A stretch of DNA of 64,000 nt from Drosophila pseudoobscura (GCF_009870125.1 NC_046680.1:14031501-14095500), one strand, 5' to 3'; positions 1-12,499 are shown, counted from the first letter of the stretch. Made by a program: numbers and translations. The notes: generated from the sequence alone by a model not told the origin.

Positions 1-23
1 GGGGGGAAACAAGGATAACTTAC

Positions 24-169
24 CAGGTCAAAGCCGACAAATAAAGTACGCGATGCACGCGATCGTAGATGTAGGATCGATCCAGCACCATACAAACGGG
101 TAAGAGAGCGGGAAAATCTCGAGAGCGCTGCAGGACACGAAAGGTTAAAGCCTCGCGCCGCTTATCCAT
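24..169 (-). CDS. Probable coding exon of a partial gene running off the left edge
   Basis: Reading the minus strand from an ATG at 169-167 gives 48 sense codons without a stop. The frame ends at position 24, directly against a perfect GTAAGT splice donor (23-18). The peptide begins MDKRREALTF and includes an aromatic, basic segment SYIYDRVHRVLYLSAL. The ATG context (TTTCCATGG) is favourable. Possible acceptors lie 16-31 bases upstream (minus strand TTTCTTCTAG and ATATTTCAG), and an in-frame TAG precedes the first. The exon may therefore begin with the ATG or be internal with a few more codons (about 8 if the outer acceptor is used). The next exon is outside the window. It would be transcribed divergently from the gene at 791. 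I do not recognise the family. It is shorter than 60 codons and supported only by the open frame plus splice signals, so certainty is moderate to low. Confidence 0.42.
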
Positions 170-790
170 GGAAATATATACTGAAATATGCTCCTAGAAG
201 AAATCAACAATTCGTAATCTCTCTTGAGAGCAGGCTCCCATGTTCGGCTGGCTTATGATGACGCACTCTAGAGCCGAAGACCCTGCGATCTAATCCAGAA
301 AGTTCGTTTGCGCCATATTCGGTACATGTAGATCCGTATCTATGTAAGGTTAGTGGTCAAACTCACATTTGACAGCAGCAACCTAGGAGGAACATTTCAC
401 CAGAGAATTAGAAAATCGGTTTTTTCGTTTTTTGGGTAACCTGGTAGCCTTTTCCCTGCTCCCCAGCTGCCTGTCAAAACGCCGCTACGAGGCTCGAAGC
501 AGTTCGAAAATCATTCCTATTTCTATCTTTGTGTCGAGCACATGTTCCAGTCAAAACAAAAAAAGTGAGTTCTGATAGAAAAATTTTAAAATTATTTGAG
601 AAAGTTTTGTGAAATTTTTTACGGAAATTAGGCACAACAATTTAATAAATTTTTGAGAAAGTTTTGTCAAATATTTTACGGAGAAATTATACAAATTTGT
701 TACTTTTACTTCAAGTTAATTTTATTTGTTTTTTTTTTGTTTTTTGTTTTGCAGAGCTGCCTTTAATCAATAACAATCGATTCTTTAATA
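170..790. promoter_or_regulatory. Divergent intergenic region with probable 5'UTR intron of the plus-strand gene
   Basis: This stretch separates the minus-strand exon at 24-169 from the plus-strand ATG at 791. A GTGAGT donor at 565-570 and a long T-rich tract ending in TTTTGCAG (acceptor AG at 753-754) suggest a 190-bp intron in the 5'UTR of the plus gene. A weak initiator-like CCAGTC occurs at 547-552, so a start near 549 is possible. No clear TATA box is seen. The putative intron carries an imperfect tandem duplication, listed separately. The promoter assignment is inference. Confidence 0.35.
595..694. repeat. Imperfect two-copy tandem duplication in AT-rich 5' intron
   Basis: The segment starting TTTGAGAAAGTTTTGT at 595 recurs at 652, an offset of 57 bases. 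Both copies continue into a similar TTTTACGGA-containing tail. The copies differ by several substitutions and small indels, so the duplication is old. It lies wholly in the probable 5'UTR intron (565-754). Confidence 0.7.
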
Positions 791-1888
791 ATGTCCAAGT
801 TTAATGTTTGGCTGATCTTCTGGTGTAAGTAGAAGGCCACATCGGATGTTGCCTATAATCGATACTAATATTCTGTGCGGTGTTTAGGTGCCGTGATGAT
901 GATGCAGCCTTGGATGAACCAGAGCCATGCCCTGGCTGCGGATGCGGTCAATGCCACATCTGTGCAATCCACTATTGGCTTATTGATGGGCGAAGCAACA
1001 ACCGCCAAAACTACGGCCTCTCCCCAGGCAGTGGTCAAGTCATCCACTCGCCAGGAAGCTGCCAAGGAAATCGTCGCGGGAGCTCCTACAGTCATCCCCA
1101 AAACAGACCCAGTGACTGGCCCAGCCGGACCCAAAATCGAGAAGGCACGATTGGGATCATCAGTTCGACTGATCACGGGCTTACTGTCCGGCTTGCATCG
1201 CACCAAGCGCCGCTTGTCGCTGCTGAATGATACCCTAATGCCGCGTTCGGGTCCCCACAAGGGCGACCACGCTTCATCTGCTCCCGTTGACACCACTACC
1301 TCGGCGCCCCCCACTATGATGGATGATAGCGAGCAACAGGAACTCGACTATCAACCGCAAATGGTGGCCAAGCCTATGGCCGAAGATTTCCCCTTGAACG
1401 AGCCCGAAAACGATCCGCACGGCGGTCACACCATGACCTCGTCCAAGTACCGTTGCATGCACATGTCTTCGCCGGTTCTACCGCCGATATTCTTCATGTT
1501 GCAACAGCTGTTGCAGCCCAGCCCAATGATGGAGACGGCCACTGAGATGCACCACAGCCCCATTACATCACCACTGTTTGAGTTACTCAATGACATCGAG
1601 GACATGACGCTGCAGAATATTCCCAATGCAATCGAGCGTCTGCTGGCGAATCGTTTCGTGTTCGCGAGTGGCACCCAACTGGATAACAAGGACAAGAATA
1701 GCACGCAGCAGGATGACGATGTCTCCGAGAACGACGAGCTCAAGAAGGAAGCTGCTGAAGTCGCACCCACTCACGATAAGGACGAAATCGTTCTCGTGTG
1801 TCCCCTACACCATGAGCATCATGCCAATCACAATGGCGAAATAATTGACGATAACGTTATCCTTGTTGACCAGTGCCACGTTGTATAG
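791..1888 (+). CDS. Secreted protein of unknown family, 344 aa, two exons
   Basis: Exons are 791-824 and 888-1888, joined across a 63-bp intron with GTAAGT donor and TGTTTAG acceptor. The spliced frame starts at ATG 791; the unspliced frame gives no signal peptide. Residues 1-28 form a signal peptide (hydrophobic WLIFWCAVMMM core, cleavage near SHALA/AD). The mature protein is Thr/Ala/Pro-rich from about 30 to 90. It has a possible furin-type dibasic site KRR at 118-120, an acidic middle (155-190), and a hydrophobic patch LPPIFFMLQQLLQP near 209-222. The C-terminus is His-rich (HHEHH near 319-323). Sequons occur at N33, N125 and N282. Three mature cysteines (201, 316, 341) give an odd number, which could favour dimers. 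I recognise no domain. It is likely an extracellular or peptide-precursor-like protein; the function is unknown. Confidence 0.88.
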
Positions 1889-2201
1889 GTCTGTAGATCG
1901 AGGTAGACATAGTATAGCGGTAGAATATTAGGTTTATAGGTAGCTCATTTGAATTTGTGCTTTGGTGTCACTCAAAATTTTTAGGTTTTTTTTTAGCATT
2001 TAGCTGTTTCTATTTCGGGTTTTTTGTTTAGTTTAGTCAGGGAATTGTCAGTGTCAAAATATTTTTTTTCCGATTTTTCGCATCAAAACTTAAAATGTGA
2101 AACAAATGTTATTTAATTGCGTTTAGGCAATTGTTTATATTAGAGATTATTGGAAGTCAGCGAGGTAGCCAGATTCCTTAGGTGATTTGTAGAAAGAAAA
2201 A

Positions 2202-2207
2202 AATAAA
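2202..2207 (+). promoter_or_regulatory. Polyadenylation signal for the 791-1888 gene
   Basis: AATAAA lies about 310 bases after the stop codon, in an AT-rich 3' flank, and is the first canonical signal on this strand downstream of the gene. The implied 3'UTR is about 330 bases. Confidence 0.5.
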
Positions 2208-5200
2208 AACAACGAGCGCATACAAATTCAAAAACTCTTCATTTCATACTTCATACTCTTCATTTAATTGATTTAAAAATTCGAATTTCAATTTGAATCA
2301 ACCGGGTAATCGCAGGAAAACAGCTGGACGTTTTTCGATAGAACAATCGATTAACATTACTTCTGGCATTACTTCAACCATAGATGTCGTTGATGGGAAA
2401 CACGCCATCTACCAAAGCTATTGTCGGTTATATTTTAAACGGAAAAAGCTTTTCAAGGTCAATTTAGGTATGTTATTTGCATAAATAATCGTCAATAAGT
2501 AGCAGCAGAAGTAAGGCGGTAGAAAAATGAAAATCTTCGCCCATCTGCACGTCAATAGAGTGATATGCACGCAGCGTTTACTTGACGGCATATAAATTGA
2601 AAAATTCCCATAAAAATGTGTAATTATTTGACATATTTTCAATTTCCACAACAGCCTGCGACGGAGTGTCTTGTTCCGCTAAAAGGGAAACCCGAGGCGG
2701 AGGCTGGAACTAACACGTACCAGATTGTGCCCGCTGCCACTGTCACTGCCAATGCCGCTGTCGCTGCCACTGCCGTGTTCTTTGCTGTGATTTCCGCTGC
2801 ACAAATTAGCTGTTTTTCGTGGCGTCTGAGGTAACTGATAATCTGATTAGGCACGGAATAAGGTGGGATGGGTTAGGTGGGGAGGGAGAGAATCGCTTAA
2901 TGCTAATGCGTCGATGGAAAGCTTCGCCGTGGTTAATTGAGGCTGGTGGTGGGTGAGACTTTGGGGTTGATGGGAGGGGGCATCCAAAGGAACGAGCCAA
3001 TAGGTTATCTATTGAAAGGATCTTTAATCCCACCATCCAGCCTCATGGCCGGGGCCTCTAACCCCAATCTGTAGTACCCCGACAACCCCCAGAGGGCACG
3101 CCCTCGCACAATTAAGCTCGAAATAACAACAGCGCTAAGAAGACTTTAAGTCCTTTCCTTTCGAGAGTGGAGGATGGTACGAGTAGGATGGGAGTCTGAA
3201 GTACAACTTGAGGAGAAGTCACGTCTAATTACACACATCTTGGAGCAGCATTTTGACCTGGTCTGGTTGACTTGCTGTTGCTGCTGGAGCTGGTGGTCGG
3301 ACTGTTTTACTAAATTGGTTTAAAAAGCCACAGGGCAGGGGATTCCATGGGTAGCCATGGATACGAGTATGAAACTGGCGATGAGAGCGCGTGAGAACGT
3401 GAGCAATTATTACAGTTAAGTGGAGGAGAGGGCGAGCCCTCGGGGCGTAGCAGGAGGAGGCTCTTGGCGGCGACAGGCGTGGGGGCCATAATCCCTTTAT
3501 AATCCACACACACAATGCTATTATATGCTGAAAATTACAAATAAGTGTCACGAATCAACAACAAGAACAGTAGGAAAAGAAAGCTGACAGCCGCCTGACA
3601 GACAAACAAAATGCGCTACAGCGGATCAGACATATTCCTATGTAACTGTGGATGTTAGTCTGGATGGGGAAAATGTTACACTGAAAAGGTCTCACTTATC
3701 TCCAAAAATGTCAGAAATCATCATACGAAAATTTTTTATCAAATTTTAAGCAAGCGTTAAAAGAAATTGATTGAACAGGATCGAGGAGCAAAGGTAGAGG
3801 TAACGATGGAAGCCTTTGGCGCCGCAAATTTCAGGCAGCCAATCACGCACAAAGAGCAGGAATGGAGGAGGCTGGCCTGCTGGGGGTGATGGGTTGATGG
3901 CTGATGGGTAGCGTGGAACATGGAACGGGACTTGTAAATTAACAATTCCTTTCAATTAAGTGCGCAACCGACAAAAAGTTCGACCAACAAAAAGAGAGAA
4001 GCGCCACACTGTCGTGGAGGGCGGTAAGGGGAAAAAGGCAGACGCGGGCAACGATATTTTCGTTTCAATAAAAATCAGCATCAGGCCAACAGCAAATGAA
4101 AATGCTGCATATTGTACTATGATGCAGCACAACTACAGTGGGCGATCGGTAAGGGTCACAAATGAAATGAGAATAATACATTTGAATGCTTCGGAATTAG
4201 ATATAGGAATGTTTTTACTGAATATTTCCGACACTTTTTAATCCCAAATTTCTAAAACATTAATCGTGGAAGATCATCCTTAAGTGGATACAAATTAGGA
4301 GAGTAGGGAAGGATATTCTTTTGGGGTTAGTTTTCTTGGATACAGCTTGTACTTGGATATACTTTAGAGAGGCCTCACTGTTCACAGCACATGTGGGTGG
4401 TGTGTACATAAATAGACGCCGACAGATAACAGACGGCTGGCTGGGTGAACGGGAGGGCGTTGGAGCCGGGAGCGGCTGCTTCAGAGCGGGTGGGTGGTAC
4501 TGGATGGCGGGTCTAAAATCAGCAGCAACTGTAACAAGTTTCGTGTTTCTCTTTTGCAGCTTCTTCGCTACAGTCAATCAGTTTTGCATGAGCGATTTCT
4601 TTACTCGTTTGCGCCAACTCTACAATTTACTTACACATACACCCTCCTTCTTCCCTTTCTGTGCTATCTGTGAGTGTGTTTGTGTCTTTGGGGAGCGGCA
4701 CGAGTCCAGTGCTCCAGTGGGCGTCTGCTATTTGCAACAAAGTTAAAAGAGTTGACTGTACTCAATGATTTAGCAATGCTTTGGGGCCCCCGGAAACTTT
4801 TCTGTTCGAATGTTGCCGAGAGTCCAGTTGAAAGAAGCCTTATACGGTCTGGGGTCCTTAGTGAATACTTAGACGAGTTACAGGCTTAAGGTTTCACTAC
4901 CTGTTCTATCCCATTGCAGGCTATAAAGTATCCAAATAATTAGCTACAATTTGGCAAACACTCTTTGGGCAATCTTTCGCCTCCTGTCGAGCACTTTCTG
5001 TAATTAAAACCCAACAGAAAATCAAACAGAATCCCAAAATCGAAACGTAGAAACTTTGTTTGGGTAAACTCACTCGCTCACACGTCCAAAGATTTTCACA
5101 CGCACCTCCGCAGCCAGGGCATGTTGCCACACAACATGTGGCAGCGTGTTGGGGCATTGTGTACCAAAAATCGACTCGATTGGCTGAGCTTGTCTTTGAT

Positions 5201-8200
5201 TTTCTCTGTAGTTGGAATGCGAGAGACGTGATATTTGCTTAATTTTGATACCCAGCACTAGGAGAGTGCAGAGAGCGTATCGGTTCTATTCTGCAGCAAC
5301 CACAAATCATACAACATTATGCATAATGAACTTTATACTTCATTGAAAGCTGTTTTGTAAGGGTATAATACAGTCCAAATATTCACTTGCCACTTGGCAT
5401 TTCCTTTCCTGTACGTCACCTCCTCACTTACCCTCTGCCCCTGTTGTCTCGATGTTCTCCAGGGGAATTTGGGGGGGTTTTGGTTTGCACGAATAATTAT
5501 TTGTCGATTTTGGGGTTGGAGTTTGACTGTTTTTCAGGTAATTTTCCCACAGACACAGACCCCAGAAAGACCGAAGCAATTAGAATCGGAATCAAACGAA
5601 GCAAAACGGAAACAACACTCTCCAACTCAGAGCAGAACAGAACAGAACAGAACACAGAGGACATGCGGGGACGCCGGAGCCATTACCATTGCAATCGGAT
5701 ATCAGGTAAATGATTCCGTTGGCCAGAACAGATGTAGATGCGGCAAGTGCTCGAGATTCGAGCTAAATGTTCGTTTTGTTTGGGAGCTGTTGAAAACTCT
5801 CAGTGTGGAGAAAATGGGAGGAGGAATTCTGATGGCTATTTCTCCTTCATTCAAATGTTTTGCTTGTTATGCTTTACTTCGCAGATCTCAAAATAGTACT
5901 CGTATAGGGATCATTTTCATCTTTAAAATGATGGAAATGCCGAAGATAAAAATATTAAAGATGTTCCACTAAATACTAAAATAAACAATATAAAGTTCTT
6001 AGGTACTTTAAAGCTCAATTCATTCGGAATATACCAAAGTTTACATAATTTTATTACCTTGCTCTTAAAGTTATTTTTTCCGCATTTAATTTCGAGAATT
6101 GTTTACATACTGCGATGCATATTTGATTGGACTTTTTTATTGGATACTTAATTTTAATCTGCTCCGTTCTATTTATGCTTGTACGACGCTCCTTGGTGCT
6201 GGCAGCCCCTCGACATTTGTTTGCTCATTTTATTCCATCTTTATTTTATTATTGTAGCAAATTTTAAGAGCCATTCCACCGAGAGAAAACATAGGGAAAT
6301 CTCTCAGCCATAAAGCAGAGTAGAGCTCATCTGCCACATGCGAAGTGCTGTCTGTTTGGTCGGAAAATACATAATTTCATTATGACAGGACTCTCATATC
6401 CTCTCCTCTCCTCTCGCTGCGATGTACTCCCCATCTCCCATCTTTCAGCCTGCAGCATTAACTGTCAACACGGCCCAGGTCCTCGCCCAGTGGCATGGTA
6501 GATAACGCTTTGCTTTCTTAATCTTTGTACATAATTTCTGGCGACCTCATGCTATGTAATGTCTGGCCCGCTCCTGCCTCTTAAATATGTTGGAATTCCC
6601 TTACGTGGGGCACATTTCCTACTGCGACTTGCGGAAGGATTTACAGTATTTTTGCACCAAATTGTGATCCATTTGTAAAGAAATTCTTCAACTAAACATG
6701 AAAATCGTGTATGCCCAAGAGATTTCCTTTCAATACTATAGGGAATACAAATAGTTATAGCTGAAGCTTTCCCTGAAGGAAACCTACCCTGATCCTATTC
6801 GAAAACATCCTCAAAAAGAACTAACTTACGTTTAACTTTATTCGCCTGTTACTTGTTGATCTTTTAAAGAGTATTTACGGCTTTGTCTGCCTGGAGCTTT
6901 GGCTTCTTTTTCTGGGTTTTCTCTGCTTTTGTGAGCTTTGTTTGAGTTTTCTTCGGTTTTCTTGTTTCTGTGTGGCCTTGGCTTTCCTTTCCTTTATTTC
7001 CTTTCATATGTGTGTGTGTCCTTGTGGCTCACTGCAGGTATCTTCCCTTGAAAGGTGACCTTCTCCCTTTATACTACAGCGACAATGCGACTTGAGCTGT
7101 TCCCTGAAAAACTTGCTTCATTTCTTACATTCATATTTTTTTGCACATTACCCCACTTGACCGAAGTGAGCGAGAAAAACCAGGGGAAAACCGAAGGAAA
7201 ACCACCACGATGGAGAGGGCAGGGCATCGCTTTCAATTGCCAACTTAGCGCTGATTACTTATTCGTCAAAGGCAAGTCCGGGCAGGCAGCGGCAGCCCCA
7301 CACAGGCCACAAGGATATCAGTCAAAAGGAGTTGACTCCTCCACACTTTCACTCGGCTTTAGCAGTGGCTCCTTGTCTTACTCCTACTCCTACTCCTGGC
7401 CAGAGCCACTTAATCTCGCCTCTTTGGTATGCACGGACTGTATTCAAATGAATTCTGATTGAATTCATTGAAGCTCATCAGTAAGGAGCGATTTTTTTTG
7501 ATCTAAGACACAGCCCAGAGATGGAGCTGTGAGTCGTCCTTCTTGGAGGGCGGCGAGTGGTCCTATGCCTGGGCACATCCTTCAGACATTTATTTTCAGT
7601 AATGGAAAAAATGTGTTCTGCAATTTCGCTCATTTTTATACATAAATTTGCGGAGCAAACCTAAGAGAAATATGCGCAGAGAAAACAGAGCGACAGAGCG
7701 ACCGAACAGAACAGAAAAAAAGAACAAGAACGCACCAGAAAGTATAATGCTAAAAAGTAAAGTAAATAAAGGATAATGCAGCAAGGATATAAATTACATA
7801 AAGCAGCACGAGATGACTAACTGTGGCAGGCCTTGGCCGCTCCCTGGCCACGGGGGGACACGTGGGGGCGAGGACTCCGGAACGTGGCCAGCATTAGCTG
7901 TTCAAACAATGGCCGGGACAGACGGACGGGACGGAGGATAGAACGAAACGGAACGGAAGTCATGGCGACGTATTAGAAAATGGTGCGCACAGGAAACGGA
8001 AGTGGAAGTATTTTTAATGATTGGTAAATTTTTTGACGGTTCCCCCGCTGTGCCCACAGCTCCTCCGCTTGTCCCGAAACCCATTCGACACTCTGCAGAG
8101 GAGCAGGAAGTGGCATTGGCATCCCCATCCCCCATTTCGTCGTCGTCGTCGTCTAATATTCCTTTGTGCGGCTGTTATTATTGATGGAAATGCAAATTGG

Positions 8201-9900
8201 ATTTTCAAATTTACTTCCCTGTTTGCCTTGCCGATGGACAAAAAGCGCAAAGAGAGAAGCAATGGCAGAAGAAAAGACAGCAGCAGATAAAGAAAGAAAG
8301 TAAGGAAAAAGAGTCCATGGGGAATCGACACTTCTAGTCGGGATTTATTGAAAATTATTAAGGACAGCCAAAATGTTGCATTTATCATTGGCTTTGCCTG
8401 ATCCTTATCCGGCAACAGTTGCTCTTTATTCGTTATTGGAATTGCGATGGAAATACCCTGTAGAAGGGATACATGGGGGAAGGAGAAATAATCGAAATGT
8501 TAGGATCAAAAGACTGAAAACTATTCAAAGGTACATAATTATGAGCGCTGTTACTATAGTAGATGGATAGTTAACATCCCAATATCTTTCCATAAAGTCC
8601 TAGTAGTGAATAATTAATCTGATTATCTTTCAAAGCCAGAAACTGAACTGCACCAGAAACTTTTCGAGTATCGGCAACCTAGGGCCAACACAGAGTCGAG
8701 GGTTGTTCTCGTCGAGTTTAATAATTTTTTGTGAAATCATTAATGCAATTGTTTTCTCTGCAGTAATCTACATTCCTTTGGCTCCCTTTGCCTCTGCTCT
8801 CCTTTCTTCTGGACGTCATTCCGGCTTCTTGGTTCTCATCTCTCAATTTTCTCTCGATTCCACTTGGTCCTCGGTCGCCTGCACTTTAGCTCAAAGTAAT
8901 TAACGCCGATCCAAAACAGACGCCAATTTGCATAGCTGACCCTCGTTCGGGGAGCTGCCGCTGCTGCCTCCACGGCTCCTCTCTAGGCCATCTAGGACCT
9001 ATTACTCAAGACGTTCGAATAATAGGTGGCTGGGCGTGGCATAGGGTGGCAAAGAGTGAGACGGCTGGCTGCCTGGCCGGGACGAAAAAGTAAAACAAAA
9101 ACTTGCAGCTTCTGAAAACAGAAGCTCTTGAATTTTAATTAAACGTTTTTATGCAAGAATCCCCCGTCGAATGCTGGCGCCTCTCTCACCATTCTGCTCT
9201 CGTTCTCGCTAGCTTCCTGTCTCTCTCCCTCCTAATGCTCTGCCGCTCTGTCGCCTATCACTCCCCCACACTACTCGCCAAAGCTGGTATTCTACTGCAT
9301 GGTATATTTATACCGGGTAAGGGTTGTTCTCTATTTGGATGTCGCTTTGCACTCAACGCATATCCCTTGTTAATATATCTTGATTCTACTCATCTGATTC
9401 CTTCGCTTCCCTCTCTTACACTCTCTTTCTTTGATTCATTTGGCTGCAACTTATTTATTTTTTTTTTGTTGTTGCTGGCGACTGCATTTGAATTTTAGCT
9501 TTTGCCTTCGTATACGCGTCGCTTTTGTTGTTGTTAGTGCTCTTATATTGTTACTGTTAGTCTTCACCCAATTCGTTTTGTTGTTGGGTTTATAAGCGAT
9601 TGCATTTGCGAATATTTTTCTGGCAGCTGCTGAACGAACGACGAACGGTAGAGGGGAGTAGAAATGCTGATGACGCTGAAGGAGAAACTGAAGACCGAAG
9701 CGGAAGTTCAGCCTTGAAGCAGAGCCAAAGAAATTGCTAAGTTGGAAAAGGGGCGGAGTGTGGGTTGATGTGCCACTGCCTGCACTCTGTAATTCAATTA
9801 TCGACTCTTGGCAGTAAAAAGTGTTAATTATTAGTTTCCTTTACTGGTTCTTCCTTCTCCTTCATTCTGTGTGATAAAGGAGAAAGACAGATAGCAATAG

Positions 9901-9928
9901 AGAAAGAGAAAGAGAGAGAGAGATAGAG
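9901..9928 (+). repeat. GA-rich simple repeat
   Basis: Imperfect (GA)n with AAAG interruptions, polypurine on the plus strand. It is one of several GA/CT tracts in the window, which are potential GAGA-factor sites. Confidence 0.85.
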
Positions 9929-11114
9929 TGTCTGAAGTTCTGGCTAATGAAGACGTTGTTTAAAGGGGGTCGGGTCGCAAAGAACTGGCGATAGCAGAAG
10001 ACAGAAGAGCGCACTCCAAAGGAGGACAGGGGCGTAGTCAAAGAAAAGCTTAAAAAGGGGTGAAGTAGAAGTGGTGCAAATCAAAAATTGATGGATGGAA
10101 TGATCCTATCTATTGAGTGAAACCCTTCTGCCTGCGCCCCTACTCCCTTGGCATCGCTGACACACGCAGCGTTGAGGTAACCACTTGATCTAGACTCCTT
10201 TGCCGGTCTGGGCCGTTGTCGTAGCGCCCTCCGATAATTGGTATTAGTTTTAATCATATTTCCGCCGAGTAGCCTCGAGTGGGAGCCATGGACGAGTAGC
10301 GATGGTGAAAGTGAGGGCGCATTAAGGCAGAGTGACATTTAATTAGTCCCTGAATGGGGAAATTTTCTTTATGGGCAGCCCCCCACGTAGTACGCATATC
10401 TGTAACGCATTCCCCGAAAATACTCGACGTGGGACCCAAAAGCTGAACGCTTGATTGCCTTTGGCTAGTGCCGCCTCTGATCCGCGGCGGATTGATGATT
10501 GAGCTGCCGTTGTTCCCAAATTCCAGCGGGCAGCAACAAAGCCATGGCTAAGCTTCACGGCTCCAATAGCAAATGAAGTTGCACCAGCAGCACCAGCAGC
10601 AGGGGAAAAGGGAGTCACAAATTGAAAGCAGTGGAGTCCTACTCGGTGGAGGCGGTGGAAGCGTGTTCTGGGGAATGGGGCCAGAAGGGCATCAGATTGC
10701 AGCAACCACCGCGTGCTGCATAATTTATGGGGCCCAATCCCTCGCCCCATCATTTGAATTTTTTTTTCGGGAGCTCCTGCCGTTGTTGCTGCTGCTGCTG
10801 CTACTGCTGGAGCTTCGAATTTGTATGTTGCCTTTGACACCAGCTAAAGGGGTTACGTGTCTGGCCCCTGTGTTGCCCCTCTACCACTCTACCACTCTCC
10901 CAAATCTAGTCGCGTTTTCCGTCTGTGTCTGTTTTCGAACTTTGCAGTTTTTCCGTGCTTGGGAGTTTGCATTTTTCGGGGGTTTTCCCCAGCTTGGCAT
11001 CGCCATAGCCGTAGCCATAGCCATAGCCATCGCCATGGTCGCTTTTTGGCCGTTTTTCAAATGTCTGCGCCATGTGCATGCGAAATTTTCCAAATGGCAC
11101 CCAAAGGGGCGTGG

Positions 11115-11133
11115 CACACACACACACACACAC
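11115..11133 (+). repeat. (CA)n microsatellite
   Basis: A perfect CA dinucleotide run of about nine units. Confidence 0.9.
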
Positions 11134-11638
11134 GCGGGATCACACAGACATATAGAGACGGAACGATAACCTGTGCTAATGAAGTGTGATGTTGGCCAAA
11201 ATGTGATTCCTTTTTATTCGTTTCTTTCTTTTTTTTTTTTTGTTTTTTCTTGTGTATGCTTGTTGCATTCTAATTGGAGCGACAGGAATGGGGCGGGGGG
11301 CCTATGATGTCTACTTTTATACAATGATTTTTGTTTTTATATATTTTTGTATTCAAAGAGAATATTTCCTTCCTTTACATTCTTTCATACATAATTTTCA
11401 GATGGAAACTCGAAGAATTTTTACGCTTTTAAATAATTTTGTATATGTTTTGAGTATTTTGAAGTAGATATTTAAATAGTTTCGGATAATTTATATATTT
11501 TATTTTCAAATTTCAGCAATGTATTCTCCGGTACTACACCACAGCCTTACTGTGTCTTACTTGTCTCTACTGTGTTCGAAGGCTGTCAAAGTGCAAATTT
11601 ATCAATCATACGCCACTTATGCTTCCCTCTCTGTCTCT

Positions 11639-11668
11639 TGTGTGTGTGTGTGTGTGTGTTTGTGTGTG
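11639..11668 (+). repeat. (TG)n microsatellite
   Basis: A TG run interrupted by a single TT, about 30 bases in all. Confidence 0.9.
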
Positions 11669-11757
11669 CATAATAAACTGATTTCAATGGCTGCCAGTAT
11701 TTATGCATTAATTCATCCCATTTTTAGCTCCTTTCAAACACTATAAAGCATTTTTGT

Positions 11758-11947
11758 CCATACCCTTGAGAAGAAAGGGTATAACGATTCGAAAGATATG
11801 TTTGTCATGAAGAGGGGATCACGGATATACATACATATGTATGTATTTTGATATATATGGTTATAATAACTGTCTGTAGTTGCCAAAGAAAACCTTTTCG
11901 AGTACCCTTAAAGTTTCCGTTATCATATGTTTCAGCATACCTCGTAA
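11758..11947 (+). mobile_element. Probable decayed DINE-1/INE-1 (Helitron-type) fragment
   Basis: The segment opens with ATACCCTTGAGAAGAAAGGGTAT, whose ends are inverted copies of one another, followed by AACGATTCG. A TATA-rich middle contains a 20-base perfect palindrome (11827-11846), and a TACCCTTAAAG stretch occurs near 11903. An ATACCCTT/AAGGGTAT opening followed by a GATTCG-like phrase resembles the start of Drosophila DINE-1/INE-1 non-autonomous Helitrons as I remember them. There is no coding capacity. Boundaries are approximate and the assignment is from memory of the family's look, not a database match. Confidence 0.4.
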
Positions 11948-12406
11948 AAATTTGATCAAAGTGGCACTACAATATCAGCAGGAATTATTGATCTGCCTAG
12001 GGTAAATAATCCGTTGCTTCCTGTTAGGCGATAGTCAGCCGCTCCTTCATGTTCTTCATATTTGTCTGGTTTATAAAATTCACATCACGATGGTGCTCTT
12101 GCTGCTGCTGCCATTGTGGCTGCTCTGCTTGTGTGTTACATTTAAAATATGCACAGTAACTAAAAGTATTTTTCACACAAATTGAGTTTGCTCCCACTCG
12201 GCAGCTCCAGCCTGTGCTCCCCCGTCCAGTTATGGCTCCATCTGCTCCTCCTTCACACAGGGCTGGGCTGCTGTCGTTCATGCTTTTGGCATTGCCAATT
12301 TTTGCTGTCAGTCATCGGACGGCATTGGAGCTGTCGCTGGCGACAAGGAAAATGTTGCTGCTGCTGCTGCTGCCACTGCCATTGGCAGGAATCAGTTAGC
12401 AGGAGG

Positions 12407-12431
12407 GGATGGATGGATGGTTGGATGGATG
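12407..12431 (+). repeat. (GGAT)n tetranucleotide repeat
   Basis: Six GGAT-type units with one TTGG variant. Confidence 0.88.
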
Positions 12432-12482
12432 AATGGGTAAGCGCCACCAAAGACAACACATAGTCGAGCGGCGAGAGCGAGA

Positions 12483-12499
12483 GGTGGTGGTGGTGGTGG
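12483..12499 (+). repeat. (GGT)n trinucleotide repeat
   Basis: About five perfect GGT/TGG units. Confidence 0.85.

Larger units (their letters stand above)
2208..11757. other. 9.5-kb stretch without a convincing gene
   Basis: Open frames here are short, overlap on both strands, begin without good context and have the composition of low-complexity DNA. No splice-joined coding path was found by eye, though small exons could be missed. The stretch holds a purine-rich GA tract (9901-9928) and a short CA run (11115-11133). T-rich and CT-rich segments are common. I see no RNA gene here. It may be intergenic or intronic. Confidence 0.55.

Noticed and set aside
204..360. Second possible minus-strand coding stretch of about 50 codons upstream of the 24-169 exon
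   Set aside because: It is open but ends in a stop before the next exon and has no suitable splice donor, so it cannot be joined to the exon at 24-169.
10573..11169. 198-codon plus-strand open frame
   Set aside because: It contains leucine runs from CTG repeats and Ala-Ile runs from a CCATAG repeat, and ends in a His-Thr run from a CA microsatellite; other frames over the same DNA are also open.
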